Shown: in pieces, positions 18,716 through 27,685 of the stretch
Numbering within the stretch: the first letter of the stretch is position 1
How the letters are laid out: every line of letters begins with the position of its first letter
Assembly: GCA_017461545.1 (NCBI GenBank)
Contig: JAFTXP010000003.1
Coordinates: 1-64,000 of the forward strand
Reading direction: 5' to 3'
Source of the DNA: Clostridia bacterium
GTDB lineage: Bacteria > Bacillota > Clostridia > UBA1212
DNA length: 64,000 nt
Notes under the pieces: model-generated
What the model was told of the DNA's origin: nothing
The model's database searches: none
The model's input: the letters and a program-made list of their open reading frames with translations, nothing else
Translations under genes and position numbers: made by a program

Positions 18716-19714
18716 ATGGTCAGGTACAGCATTATAATGCCGGTATACAACAAAGAAGATTTTATCGAAAAAACTGTCCGTTCGGTTATGGCGCAGAACA
18801 CCGCAGAATGGGAAATAATAGCGGTTGACGATGAATCGACCGACGAAAGTCTTGAAATATTGCGCCGCCTGGAGGCTGAAGATTCTCGGATAAAAGTATT
18901 CACAATCGAGAACAAAGGCGTATCAAATGCCAGAAATTTTGCACTTTCGAAGGCTTGCGGCGAGTATGTGATGTTCCTTGATGCGGACGATACCATGAAG
19001 GCCGGCCTTTTAGAAGAATTTGACCGCATATTGTCAGAGCAGGATGTCGATATAATATTTACACCGTTTGATTATATAAACGAAAAAGATGAGTTGTTTG
19101 CATCGTGTGAGTCGGGTTTTGCGGAGGGTGTCTGCGATATTGAAAAATTTTTCAGTACATTGCCCGATAAGCAGGCCGAAAACGGATTCTTCGGATTTGT
19201 TACAAATAAGCTTGTTAAAATAAGCATTATTGCTGAAAACGGTATTGAGTTTGACACAAATATAAAGCTTGCAGAGGATCTGGACTTTTTCCTTCGTGTA
19301 TACGACAAGGCTGAAAAATTTTATTTTTCCGACAAAAAGTCATTTAATTATCTTCAGTATTCACAGAGCAGTTCAAATACGATGACGGTTGATTATTATT
19401 CCCAGATAATCATACAGCTGAGACTGAAAAAACTTTTACAAAACAAAGGTTTGAACCTTAAAAAAGGCGGCATAACCGACAGACAGATAACAAAATATAT
19501 TTGCTGCTACATAATCGAGCAGCTTCCGGGCAGTATGAAGGCGTTTTGTGATAAGCAAAAGATTTTATACAAGAATGCAGATGCCATGAAGTCGATTACT
19601 TTAAACGGCTTTCCGGTGTTCAAAAAGCTGATGCTTTTGCTTGCCAAAGGAAAAATGAGCAGACTGCAGTATTTCGTGCTTAACGCAAAAAGAAAGTTGA
19701 GGGGCGGAAGATGA
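18716..19714 (+). CDS. GT2 family glycosyltransferase
   Basis: A 332-residue GT-A enzyme: YSIIMPVYNKEDFIEKTVRSV, then AVDDESTDESLEIL, then NARNFALSKACGEYVMFLDADDT with the DXD motif. The C-terminal part is basic and lacks membrane spans. GGGAGA lies 5' of ATG 18716. The last 4 bp overlap the next GT2 gene. Confidence 0.87.
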   Translation: MVRYSIIMPVYNKEDFIEKTVRSVMAQNTAEWEIIAVDDESTDESLEILRRLEAEDSRIKVFTIENKGVSNARNFALSKACGEYVMFLDADDTMKAGLLEEFDRILSEQDVDIIFTPFDYINEKDELFASCESGFAEGVCDIEKFFSTLPDKQAENGFFGFVTNKLVKISIIAENGIEFDTNIKLAEDLDFFLRVYDKAEKFYFSDKKSFNYLQYSQSSSNTMTVDYYSQIIIQLRLKKLLQNKGLNLKKGGITDRQITKYICCYIIEQLPGSMKAFCDKQKILYKNADAMKSITLNGFPVFKKLMLLLAKGKMSRLQYFVLNAKRKLRGGR

Positions 19715-20679
19715 ATGATAAACCTTTGATAAGCATTGTGATGCCTGTGTATAAGGTTGAAAAGTATATTAGAAAAAGCTTGGATTGTGTTGTAAACCAA
19801 ACTTACACTAATCTTGAAATTATACTTGTGGATGACGGTTCTCCGGATAATTGTCCTAAAATATGTGATGAGTATGCTGCAAAGGATTCACGTATTAAAG
19901 TTATACATAAGGAAAACGGCGGAATAGGCAGTGCGAGAAATGCAGGTCTAAAGAATTCGACGGGAGATTATATTATAATTTTTGACCCTGACGATTATGT
20001 TACTTCGGATATCTGTGAAAAAGCGATAGATGCGGCTGTTAGGCATGATGCGGATATTGTAGTTTTTAATTATAAAAAAATCGATGCAGACGGTAATTTT
20101 ATAAAAAAAATAAATCGCAAAAATCCAATAAAGCTTCCGGGCGAGGAGACCGAGTTGACGAGCGGCAAGCTGTTTGACATGATTGTATCTGTTGACAGCG
20201 AAATCGGAGGTTTTACGTGGAATAAGCTGATAAAGCGTGAGAAAATAAAAGATATGCGGTATATTGAGGAGCGTATAGCATCTGAGGATCTTCTTTTTAT
20301 GCAGAGAGTTCCGGAAAGACTTGAAAATATTATATATATTCCGGATGAGTTGTATTTTTATATTATGCATCCAAGCAGTGCATCTAATGCGGCATCTGAT
20401 ACTGATATTACCGAAATTTATATAAGAGACGAGATAATGGTAACTGCAAAGAAATATTTCCCGGAGCATATAGATATGTGCCTTTTTTCTATGGCAGAAA
20501 TCAGTTTTCAAGTTATCAAAAGAGTTAAAAATCACCGTGATGCGGTAAAAAAATGTAGTAAGATAATGCGAAAATACATGGGCGATATTGTGAAATGTAA
20601 AAGAATTTCTGCAAAGCAAAGATTTTTCTATGTGCTTTGTTCGATATGTCCGAGAGTTTATTTGACTTTGCGAAAATAA
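19711..20679 (+). CDS. GT2 family glycosyltransferase
   Basis: A 322-residue GT-A enzyme with SIVMPVYKVEKYIRKSLDCV, VDDGSPDNCPKICDEYAAKD and SARNAGLKNSTGDYIIIFDPDDY. The metal motif reads DPDD rather than DSDD. It is translationally coupled to the preceding GT2 gene by ATGA. It is similar in the first 120 residues to the proteins at 50273 and 51321, so these are probably paralogues. Confidence 0.87.
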   Translation: MNDKPLISIVMPVYKVEKYIRKSLDCVVNQTYTNLEIILVDDGSPDNCPKICDEYAAKDSRIKVIHKENGGIGSARNAGLKNSTGDYIIIFDPDDYVTSDICEKAIDAAVRHDADIVVFNYKKIDADGNFIKKINRKNPIKLPGEETELTSGKLFDMIVSVDSEIGGFTWNKLIKREKIKDMRYIEERIASEDLLFMQRVPERLENIIYIPDELYFYIMHPSSASNAASDTDITEIYIRDEIMVTAKKYFPEHIDMCLFSMAEISFQVIKRVKNHRDAVKKCSKIMRKYMGDIVKCKRISAKQRFFYVLCSICPRVYLTLRK

Positions 20680-20694
20680 CAGGAGGTCTTTTAG

Positions 20695-21795
20695 TTGGTA
20701 GCTTTGATTGTAAGCACACCGTATCAGTTGATAAATTATTTGAATCTAATAAAAAGTCAGGGTAGGGAATGTGTTATTTTTGTAAGATTGGTTGGGAAAA
20801 ACTCAAAAATACTTGCCAAGGATTTTAATTTGGCAGGATTGAAAGAGGACTTTATAAAGGATGTTTATCTTTTCGATACTACAGCTTTTAAATCTCCCGG
20901 TTTTATCAAAAAACTTTTCTACAAAATAAAATATGGAGATAAAAGTGTCATAAAGTTTTATGTTCCGGATATGAATTTGAAATACAAATTTGACGAAGTT
21001 TTTATGCCTAAATTTGAAACATACTTTAATATTTTTTCCTCGCTTTATACGGATGACGTAAAGTTTTCTTTTGTCGAAGATGGTATCGGTGATTATCTAT
21101 ATGATGATTTTTTGGACGAAGGTGTCAAATGCCCCGGATATATCAAACCGATTGTATCAAAGATTGATTCAAGGTATCTTGTGGTGTGGGAGCTTTTTAA
21201 GAAGAAAACACAGGTGCCGATAAAAAAACTACCGCTTTTGAAGTTGGATTCGATGCCTAAAACTTTACTTGATTGTTTTCCGTGCAGAGAAGATAAATCG
21301 CGTTTTAATCGGTTTGTGTATTTTGCGCAGATGTTTGACGCACTACCTATTCAAACGGAATGTCCGAGGATAGAGAAAGAAATTTACGATACCATAAGAG
21401 ATGTTTTATCTGAAGATGAGATAACAGTTAAGTTGCATCCGCGTTCCGAGGTAAATATGTATGGTGATGGTGCTATAATAACAAATACTCCATGGGAGCT
21501 TACTGCTGTCATTGATGAGAATATTGAAAACAGAGTACTGATATCAATGTGTTCGGGTTCGGTTTTTTATTCAAAGCTTTTATGCGACAAAGAACCGTAT
21601 GTAATCTGCGTGATGAAATTGTACTTGCCGTATGTATATACAGATTCCGAAAAAGATACAGCTGAAAAAGAACGCACGATGGATTTTATTTACGGAGTAA
21701 AAAACACTTACAAAAATAAAGAAAAATTTATGATACCGGAGACTGTTGAGGAACTCCGGGAGATGCTGGAAAGTATTAAGCAAGGAAAGGTGTAA
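20695..21795 (+). CDS. GT52-like (sialyltransferase-type) glycosyltransferase
   Basis: A 366-residue protein with TTG start 20695, 8 bp from AGGAGG. VALIVSTPYQLINYLNLIKSQ at the N-terminus resembles the opening of GT52 and related CMP-sialic-acid transferases. The middle has VEDGIGDYLYDDF, and the C-terminal half has VKLHPRSE (an HP motif) and a Ser-rich ISMCSGSVFYSK segment, placed as in bacterial sialyltransferases of the GT52/GT38/GT80 group. It precedes the CMP-sugar synthetase gene by only 2 bp, strong context for a transferase that uses the CMP-nonulosonate made next door. Assignment rests on motifs and context, not a profile search. Confidence 0.65.
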   Translation: MVALIVSTPYQLINYLNLIKSQGRECVIFVRLVGKNSKILAKDFNLAGLKEDFIKDVYLFDTTAFKSPGFIKKLFYKIKYGDKSVIKFYVPDMNLKYKFDEVFMPKFETYFNIFSSLYTDDVKFSFVEDGIGDYLYDDFLDEGVKCPGYIKPIVSKIDSRYLVVWELFKKKTQVPIKKLPLLKLDSMPKTLLDCFPCREDKSRFNRFVYFAQMFDALPIQTECPRIEKEIYDTIRDVLSEDEITVKLHPRSEVNMYGDGAIITNTPWELTAVIDENIENRVLISMCSGSVFYSKLLCDKEPYVICVMKLYLPYVYTDSEKDTAEKERTMDFIYGVKNTYKNKEKFMIPETVEELREMLESIKQGKV

Positions 21796-21797
21796 TT

Positions 21798-22823
21798 ATG
21801 AAAGACAAGAAAGTTGTTGCAATAATTCCCGCACGTAGCGGTTCGAAATCCGTAAAAGACAAAAATATAAGAGTTATGAACGGCAAACCGATGATAGCAT
21901 ATTCTATCGAACAGGCACTTGCGTCGAAACACATTGACCGCGTTATTGTAAGTACCGATAGCGAGGAATATAAGAAGCTTGCCGAAGAGTACGGTGCAGA
22001 AGTCCCTTTTTTGAGACCTGCAGAGATTTCGGGAGATTTTTCTCTTGATATTGACGTTTTCAAACATGCTCTCAGCTGGCTTAATGAGAATGAAAATTAT
22101 GTGCCGGATATATTTGTACATTTGAGACCGACTCATCCGATAAGAGAAGTAAAAGATATTGACACAATGATTGAATTGCTGATCAATGACAGCGAGGCAG
22201 ATGCGGTCAGAAGTTTGTCTCCTGCGGCACAGACTCCGTATAAGATGTGGCTTGTCGATGAAAACAGCACTCTTTCACCTGTTGCCACCTGCGACGTAAA
22301 AGAAGCGTACAATGCTCCGCGGCAGATACTTCCGAAGGCATATATGCAGAACGCCTGTATTGATGTTATAAGAAGCAGTACAATCGGAGAGAAGTCCTCG
22401 ATGACAGGTGATAAAATACTAGGTTATCCAATGGATTATGACTTTGATATTGACACTGAAGCAGACTTTTTGAGAGCCGAGCAGCATATTTTTCTCAAAT
22501 CATGCATGGATTCAGATAAGAAATTGACAATCGTGTGTGACATTGACGGAGTTATCGCGGGAAAGACTGCGGAAAATAATTATGCAAAAGCCTTCCCAAT
22601 TAAGCACAATATTGATATAATTAATAAAATGTATGACAAAGGACATAAGATAGTTTTACACACTGCCAGAGGATATGTTACGGGTATTGACTGGTCTGAG
22701 GTTACAAAACAGCAGATGGCTGACTGGGGGCTTAAGTACCACGAGCTCAGATTTGGAAAACCGAATGCGGACATTTACATCGACGACAGATTTTATGATA
22801 TTTCGGCATTGGAAACATTGTGA
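21798..22823 (+). CDS. CMP-nonulosonate synthetase fused to a HAD-type phosphatase-like domain
   Basis: Residues about 1-235 are an acylneuraminate cytidylyltransferase (NeuA family): IIPARSGSKSVKDKNI, VSTDSEEY, FVHLRPTHPIR and NAPRQILPKAYMQN are conserved. From about 243 to the end is a second domain: VCDIDGVIAG with the HAD nucleophile Asp248 and acid/base Asp250, LHTARGY, and FGKPNADIYIDDRF. The HAD half could dephosphorylate the 9-phosphate (or 8-phosphate) sugar acid before activation. It lies in a tight run with the GT52-like gene upstream and the NeuB-like gene 41 bp downstream. The exact sugar is not known. Confidence 0.88.
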   Translation: MKDKKVVAIIPARSGSKSVKDKNIRVMNGKPMIAYSIEQALASKHIDRVIVSTDSEEYKKLAEEYGAEVPFLRPAEISGDFSLDIDVFKHALSWLNENENYVPDIFVHLRPTHPIREVKDIDTMIELLINDSEADAVRSLSPAAQTPYKMWLVDENSTLSPVATCDVKEAYNAPRQILPKAYMQNACIDVIRSSTIGEKSSMTGDKILGYPMDYDFDIDTEADFLRAEQHIFLKSCMDSDKKLTIVCDIDGVIAGKTAENNYAKAFPIKHNIDIINKMYDKGHKIVLHTARGYVTGIDWSEVTKQQMADWGLKYHELRFGKPNADIYIDDRFYDISALETL

Positions 22824-22864
22824 TAATGCCAAGTGTTTGACAGAATAAGCAAAGGAGAAAAATT

Positions 22865-24352
22865 ATGAACGAGAGATTTAAGGATTTAATTATCTTTGAG
22901 ATGGCCAACAATCATCAGGGCGATGTTTCGCACGGCCTTAAGATAATAGAGAAGTTAGGTTCCGCTGTACATAAGTACGGTATAAATGCTGCGGTTAAGT
23001 TCCAATACAGAGATCTTGACACAATGATTCATCCTGATTTCATCGGAAGACCCGACGTGAAACACATACCGAGATTCTTGTCCACAAGACTTTCGGCAGA
23101 TGAGTTTTTTACAATGGTACAGGCCGTAAAAAACGCCGGTATGCAGACTATGTGTACTCCCTTTGACGAGGTGTCTGTTGACCTTTGCATGGATCACGGA
23201 ATCGATATCATAAAAATTGCAAGCTGCAGTGCGCTTGACTGGCCGCTTCTGGAGAAGATTGCGGAGACAAAGAAACCTGTCATAGTTTCCACAGGCGGAA
23301 AAACATTCTCCGATATCGATAAAATTTACAGTTTCTTTACTCACAGAAATACCGATTTTGCTATGCTTCACTGTGTGGGTATGTACCCGGTTAAAGATGA
23401 GGATGTGCAACTTGACTGTATGGACCGTATGAAAAACCGCTATCCGGATATTGCTATCGGTTATTCGGGACACGAGAATCCGAAAGACTTCAGCATTGCT
23501 AAAATGGCCATTGCAAAGGGAGCGGATATCGTAGAAAGACATGTAGGTCTTGCCACCGATACAATAAAGTTAAACGCATATTCCACAAACGCAGACGATG
23601 TTGACGGATGGATAGAAGCAATTTTGTCAGCGAGAAAAATCTGCGGTAAAAAGAATGTTAAAAATATTCCTCAGAGTGAGCTCATTTCTATGGACGAGCT
23701 TGCAAGAGGCTGCTACGCTGCCGTTGCCATAAAGAAAGGTGACACAATAAAACGCGAAGATGTATTCTTTGCGATGCCCTGCGGAAGGGAGCAGACCACA
23801 AGCGGTCAGCTCTCTCCGACGATGGTTGCTTCAAAGGATTATGCTCCGCGCGAGGCTATTTTGGAGAAACCTGTCGTGTCACTCATAAAAGATACAAGAA
23901 GCATAATTCACGATGTAAAAGGTATGCTATATGAGGCAAAAATCGTTGTCGGAAGTGAGTTTGAGCTTGAACTTTCGCATCACTACGGTATGCAACATTT
24001 CAGACACTACGGCGCAACCATTATAAATGTCATAAACAGAGAATATTGTAAAAAATTGCTCGTAATACTTCCGGAACAGCAGCATCCGATCCATTACCAC
24101 AAGGTGAAAGAGGAGACTTTCCAGGTTCTTTACGGAGATATGACACTTACTCTTGACGGACAGGTTCGTCATATGAAAGCCGGAGAGGTTGCGACTGTAG
24201 AGAGAGGCGTTCCTCATGCATTCTCGTCTGTAAACGGATGTATTTTCGAGGAAGTTTCAACAACTCATGTTAAGAATGATTCGTACTATGATGACGAAAA
24301 AATTTCTTCGCTTGATATTATGGAGAGAAAGACAATTCTCACTGATTGGTAA
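22865..24352 (+). CDS. NeuB-family synthase with SAF and C-terminal cupin (isomerase-like) domains
   Basis: The first about 285 residues form a NeuB TIM barrel that condenses PEP with a sugar: FEMANNHQGD, AVKFQYRDLDT, CTPFDE, IKIASCSALDWP, STGGK, LHCVGMYP and IGYSGHE. The usual EKH is ERH here. An SAF segment follows at about 290-355. The C-terminal part (about 385-480) is a cupin. Its metal motif HYH (His410, His412) is followed by glutamates 416/417 and a later VPHAF histidine, so all ligands appear intact, as in lyxose/mannose-type isomerases. At 495 residues it is much longer than ordinary NeuB (about 350). No NeuC or Pse/Leg genes accompany it. Confidence 0.88.
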   Translation: MNERFKDLIIFEMANNHQGDVSHGLKIIEKLGSAVHKYGINAAVKFQYRDLDTMIHPDFIGRPDVKHIPRFLSTRLSADEFFTMVQAVKNAGMQTMCTPFDEVSVDLCMDHGIDIIKIASCSALDWPLLEKIAETKKPVIVSTGGKTFSDIDKIYSFFTHRNTDFAMLHCVGMYPVKDEDVQLDCMDRMKNRYPDIAIGYSGHENPKDFSIAKMAIAKGADIVERHVGLATDTIKLNAYSTNADDVDGWIEAILSARKICGKKNVKNIPQSELISMDELARGCYAAVAIKKGDTIKREDVFFAMPCGREQTTSGQLSPTMVASKDYAPREAILEKPVVSLIKDTRSIIHDVKGMLYEAKIVVGSEFELELSHHYGMQHFRHYGATIINVINREYCKKLLVILPEQQHPIHYHKVKEETFQVLYGDMTLTLDGQVRHMKAGEVATVERGVPHAFSSVNGCIFEEVSTTHVKNDSYYDDEKISSLDIMERKTILTDW

Positions 24353-24374
24353 TATTCGGGGGTAGTTTTTCGAT

Positions 24375-25058
24375 ATGCTCACAGAGTTTACAAGAGAAGA
24401 ATTCATAAATTACATAAATAACCAGCTTTTTAATATCTTTTGTTTCAGAACTGATATTTCAGAACTCGGAGAATATTATGATGTTGCGATAAAGCGTACT
24501 GAAAAGTGTTTTTCTGTTACTCAGAACAAATACTACAAAAATGCCGAAGGTGTTAGTCGCTTTTCACCGTTCCATTCGGGTCAGTATTCTATTTTCCTGT
24601 ACTACTTGGCGAATGCTGCACATAAGGGTGGAAACAGTGCTCTTGCAACAAAGCTTTATTATCTGAACAAGGTGTTGAACTGCGTTGAGTGGTATTACGA
24701 AATAGAACTTCCCGATGTATTCGGCGTAGAGCATCCCGTAGGTTCTGTTTTAGGCAGAGCAAAGTATGGTAACGGATTTTTTGTATATCAGGGTTGCACG
24801 GTGGGTGCAAACAAGAGAGTGTATCCGAAAATGGGAGACAATGTTTTGCTTTATGCCAATGCTACGATTCTCGGAGACTGTAATATCGGAAACAATGTAA
24901 TAGTTTCTGCATGTACATATATAAAGGACGAAGATATTCCGGACAACTGTATAGTTTTCGGCACTTCTCCGAATTTGACGATAAAAAAGTATCCTGAAGA
25001 AATTATGCGAGAAAAGTTTTCTGCTTTTTGGGATTTGGATAAGATACAGCATGGGTAA
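24375..25058 (+). CDS. Hexapeptide-repeat acetyltransferase (serine acetyltransferase-like)
   Basis: A 227-residue cytoplasmic enzyme. An alpha-helical N-terminal half (to about 110) precedes a left-handed beta-helix: VEHPVGSVLGRAKYGNGFFVYQGCTVGAN, then MGDNVLLYANATILGDCNIGNNVIVSACTYI. The arrangement is like serine O-acetyltransferases, but the gene sits directly after the nonulosonate synthase. An O- or N-acetyltransferase acting on the nonulosonate or glycan is the likely role, in the way NeuD/NeuO-type enzymes act elsewhere. Substrate is inferred from context only. Confidence 0.75.
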   Translation: MLTEFTREEFINYINNQLFNIFCFRTDISELGEYYDVAIKRTEKCFSVTQNKYYKNAEGVSRFSPFHSGQYSIFLYYLANAAHKGGNSALATKLYYLNKVLNCVEWYYEIELPDVFGVEHPVGSVLGRAKYGNGFFVYQGCTVGANKRVYPKMGDNVLLYANATILGDCNIGNNVIVSACTYIKDEDIPDNCIVFGTSPNLTIKKYPEEIMREKFSAFWDLDKIQHG

Positions 25059-25106
25059 TAATCTTTGCCGATAAAATTGTAATATGGCGGTATTTGGAGG
25101 ATTGTA

Positions 25107-26111
25107 ATGGTTAGTATAGTAGTTCCGGTTTACAACGGAGAAAAGTATGTTGCTTCGTGTGTGGAGTCACTTTGCAATCAGTCATACAAAGATATAGAAA
25201 TTATCTTGATAAATGACGGCTCTGCGGACAATACCGGAAGAATTCTTGACGAACTGAAGCACAAAGATGACAGAATCACTGTAATACATAAGGAGAACGG
25301 CGGAGTGAGTTCTGCTCGTAACCGCGGAATAGAAGAAGCAAGCGGAGAATATCTTTTGTTTTGCGATTGTGATGATGCTCCTGAAAAAGAATGGTGCGAA
25401 GAGTTAGTAAAATGTTCAGAGGCACACTATGACAAATTACCGGTCTGCTTCATACGGTTGTATGTTGACGGAGAGTTATCCGATTGGCAGTATTGTATAA
25501 AAGAAAAGCTTGATTCTGCGGAGGCGTATTCCGTATACGGTAAAAATGATTTGTCGATGTTTCTTGTCAACCGTTTGATCTTTTCCCCATGCAATAAATT
25601 GTATCGTGCAGATATCGTAAAGCAGAATAATATAAAATTTGATTTAGGCGAATCTCTCGGAGAGGATGCTGTTTTTGCATTTAGGTATATTGCTGCAATA
25701 GGTGGAAGTATCGTTACAGTAAATAAATTTTTATACAACTATCTGCGTCAGAATCCGAATGGGTTGACTACCAAAAGAAGAACAACCGATGTAAAATCTT
25801 TTGACTATATGTATTTTAACTTTAAAAAAATGCTGTCAGTTTTGGATGTAGATAAAAAAGAAGTTTATGATGAGTTTTATTATTTCTTTTATGAGAACTA
25901 TATCAGAGATTTATATATGTGCATAAGAAATAAAACGGTTAAAAAGTCCGAAAGAATTTATCAGTGCCGCAAAATCGTCAAAATGCCGGGTTTTTACGAG
26001 TGTTTAAATGAAGTTGATAAAGAAAGAGTCTGTGACAAAAAAATCGTTAAAATGGCAAAATCAAAGACGATTTTGTTTATGTATTTGACAGTGAAGATAT
26101 TACTGGGATGA
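25107..26111 (+). CDS. GT2 family glycosyltransferase
   Basis: A 334-residue GT-A enzyme with VSIVVPVYNGEKYVASCVESL, INDGSADNTGRIL and HKENGGVSSARNRGIEEASGEYLLFCDCDDA, where the metal motif appears as DCDD. It shares the KENGGVSSARN and EYLLFCD core and a long common middle (LGEDAVFAFRYIAAIGG) with the minus-strand transferases at 30987 and 44915, so the three are paralogues. GGAGG precedes the ATG. It ends the nonulosonate block. Confidence 0.87.
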   Translation: MVSIVVPVYNGEKYVASCVESLCNQSYKDIEIILINDGSADNTGRILDELKHKDDRITVIHKENGGVSSARNRGIEEASGEYLLFCDCDDAPEKEWCEELVKCSEAHYDKLPVCFIRLYVDGELSDWQYCIKEKLDSAEAYSVYGKNDLSMFLVNRLIFSPCNKLYRADIVKQNNIKFDLGESLGEDAVFAFRYIAAIGGSIVTVNKFLYNYLRQNPNGLTTKRRTTDVKSFDYMYFNFKKMLSVLDVDKKEVYDEFYYFFYENYIRDLYMCIRNKTVKKSERIYQCRKIVKMPGFYECLNEVDKERVCDKKIVKMAKSKTILFMYLTVKILLG

Positions 26112-26318
26112 AAGTAATCGTAGAGGTAATTTCGGTTTCTTGGCTTTGCGATGGGAAGGTATTTATGCAGGGGTGGCTTGGATATTACAGAATAGCGGAA
26201 ATGAATACACTGCTATTGCAGGTAATGGAATATTACACCGCGCCATAACAAATAAAAGACTTGCATACCGCGGATATTATGATATATCCGCGGTATGCAA
26301 GTCTCTGTACTCAATATG
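26108..26318 (+). other. Two short open frames after the GT2 gene, possible gene remnant
   Basis: An ATG at 26108 overlaps the GT2 stop (ATGA) and reads 46 codons to TAA at 26246-26248. A second + frame is open for about 66 codons up to TGA near 26318, but has no start codon. Its translation contains GFLALRWEGIYAGVAWILQ and NEYTAIAGNGILHR, which look like natural protein sequence. The second frame runs through the hairpin at 26258-26303. Neither is recognised. This may be the 3' end of a lost gene, or chance. Confidence 0.3.
26258..26303 (-). terminator. Perfect 20-bp stem hairpin, terminator for the minus-strand export operon
   Basis: Arms 26258-26277 and 26284-26303 are exact reverse complements with a 6-nt loop. 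On the minus strand the stem is followed by TTTTATTTGTT, the usual form of a rho-independent terminator. This suits the Wzt-Wzm-led operon that ends at 26416. Confidence 0.8.
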
Positions 26319-26357
26319 ATTAAACCGCCGTGTGCCGAACGATACGCACGGTGGAGG

Positions 26358-26409
26358 GAGATGTCGGTTGGTCAACTAATGGTCAGCCGACATCTCGATT
26401 TTAATATTT
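26358..26409 (+). terminator. Plus-strand terminator for the nonulosonate block
   Basis: A 13-bp stem (26358-26370 and 26384-26396, one G-U pair) with a 13-nt loop is followed on the + strand by a T-rich tail to 26409. It lies 3' of the minus-strand terminator, so convergent transcripts overlap here. Confidence 0.75.
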
Positions 26410-26415
26410 ATTAAA

Positions 26416-27672
26416 TTATATTTCGTGACAATCCTGCACTTCCATTTTGTCAAATCGTACATTGCCCCAATAACATCTGTTATATATGATATCAGATTCT
26501 TCCATCTTGAAAGTAAAGGCTTTCTGTACGACATCAAGTCTTGTTTGAATTTCACCATCAAACTTACACAAAGACATATCAGCATAATATCTTCCTGCAA
26601 GAAGTCTGTCGCTTTTGAATTTTAAAGAAACCTGTGATTTACCTTTGAATACATTAAATGTATTGGAATGAGCGGTTCCGACAACATTTCCTGCCATATC
26701 TTTCAAAACAGTACGTATCATACCATTGTCAAATTGTTCGCCGGATTCAATTTCGACTGTAAAATTAAAGTCGTCTCCGAATGGAATTTCAAGTTCGTCT
26801 ATATAGAGCTTTGTAAGGCGGATATTTTCCTCAACATTCATCGGTCTTTTTATCAGTGTCAGATCCTGCATTTTCTCATTAAGGACTTCACTGTTATTTG
26901 AGTAAATAGTGATAGCAGAATCTACATCGCCGTCGTATATACAGTGTCCTTTGCTGAGCACAATACTTCTGTTGCACAACTGTTTGACTGTATTCATATT
27001 ATGGCTGACATATAAAATTGTTCTACCTTCTTCTGTCGCAACAGAACGCATTTTCTTTAAGCATTTCTGTTGAAAAGTCATATCGCCGACAGCCAGAACT
27101 TCATCCATAATCATTATTTCCGAGTCGAGATGTACCGCAACGGCAAAAGCGAGCTTTACATACATACCGCTTGAGTACCTTTTTACAGGTGTGTCTATAA
27201 ATTTTTCCATTTCGGCAAATGCAACGATTTCGTCAAATTTTCTGGAAACTTCTGCTCTTGTCATACCGAGAATAGCACCATTAAGGTATACATTTTCCCT
27301 GCCTGTAAGCTCGGGATGAAAACCTGTTCCTACTTCGAGCATACTGGCAATACGTCCGTCAATTTTTATTTCACCTGTCGTAGGTGCAGTTACTCTGGAA
27401 AGTAGCTTCAAAAGTGTGGATTTTCCTGCTCCGTTGTGACCGATTATTCCGACGGCGTCACCTTTCTGAACACTGAAAGATACGTCGGAAAGTGCAAGAA
27501 ATTTTTCATTGTGCGCAGCTTTTTGCTGACCTATCTTTGAGTTCGGATCGTCCTTTCCTCTCACCTTTGCAAGGAAACTCTGGAGATCACCGCGCAGTGT
27601 TCCTCCTCCGATAGCTCCTAATCGGTATTCTTTGGATACATTATCTAGTTGAATTATTGTATTCTGGTCCAT
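26416..27672 (-). CDS. Wzt-type ATPase of the polysaccharide ABC exporter
   Basis: About 418 residues. The N-terminal ABC domain has the Walker A motif GHNGAGKST, SSGMYVKLAF as the signature region and IMIMDEVLAVGD as Walker B. The C-terminal about 150 residues form a separate beta-rich domain (from about VEENIRLTKLYIDE on), the Wzt-C type that can bind the glycan end. I place the start at 27672, 42 bp inside the longest frame, where GGAGGAAG precedes ATG. It lies 13 bp after the permease gene. A second, similar ATPase is at 33132, with a different C-terminal half. Confidence 0.92.
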   Translation of the reverse strand: MDQNTIIQLDNVSKEYRLGAIGGGTLRGDLQSFLAKVRGKDDPNSKIGQQKAAHNEKFLALSDVSFSVQKGDAVGIIGHNGAGKSTLLKLLSRVTAPTTGEIKIDGRIASMLEVGTGFHPELTGRENVYLNGAILGMTRAEVSRKFDEIVAFAEMEKFIDTPVKRYSSGMYVKLAFAVAVHLDSEIMIMDEVLAVGDMTFQQKCLKKMRSVATEEGRTILYVSHNMNTVKQLCNRSIVLSKGHCIYDGDVDSAITIYSNNSEVLNEKMQDLTLIKRPMNVEENIRLTKLYIDELEIPFGDDFNFTVEIESGEQFDNGMIRTVLKDMAGNVVGTAHSNTFNVFKGKSQVSLKFKSDRLLAGRYYADMSLCKFDGEIQTRLDVVQKAFTFKMEESDIIYNRCYWGNVRFDKMEVQDCHEI

Positions 27673-27685
27673 AACTTCCTCCGTA

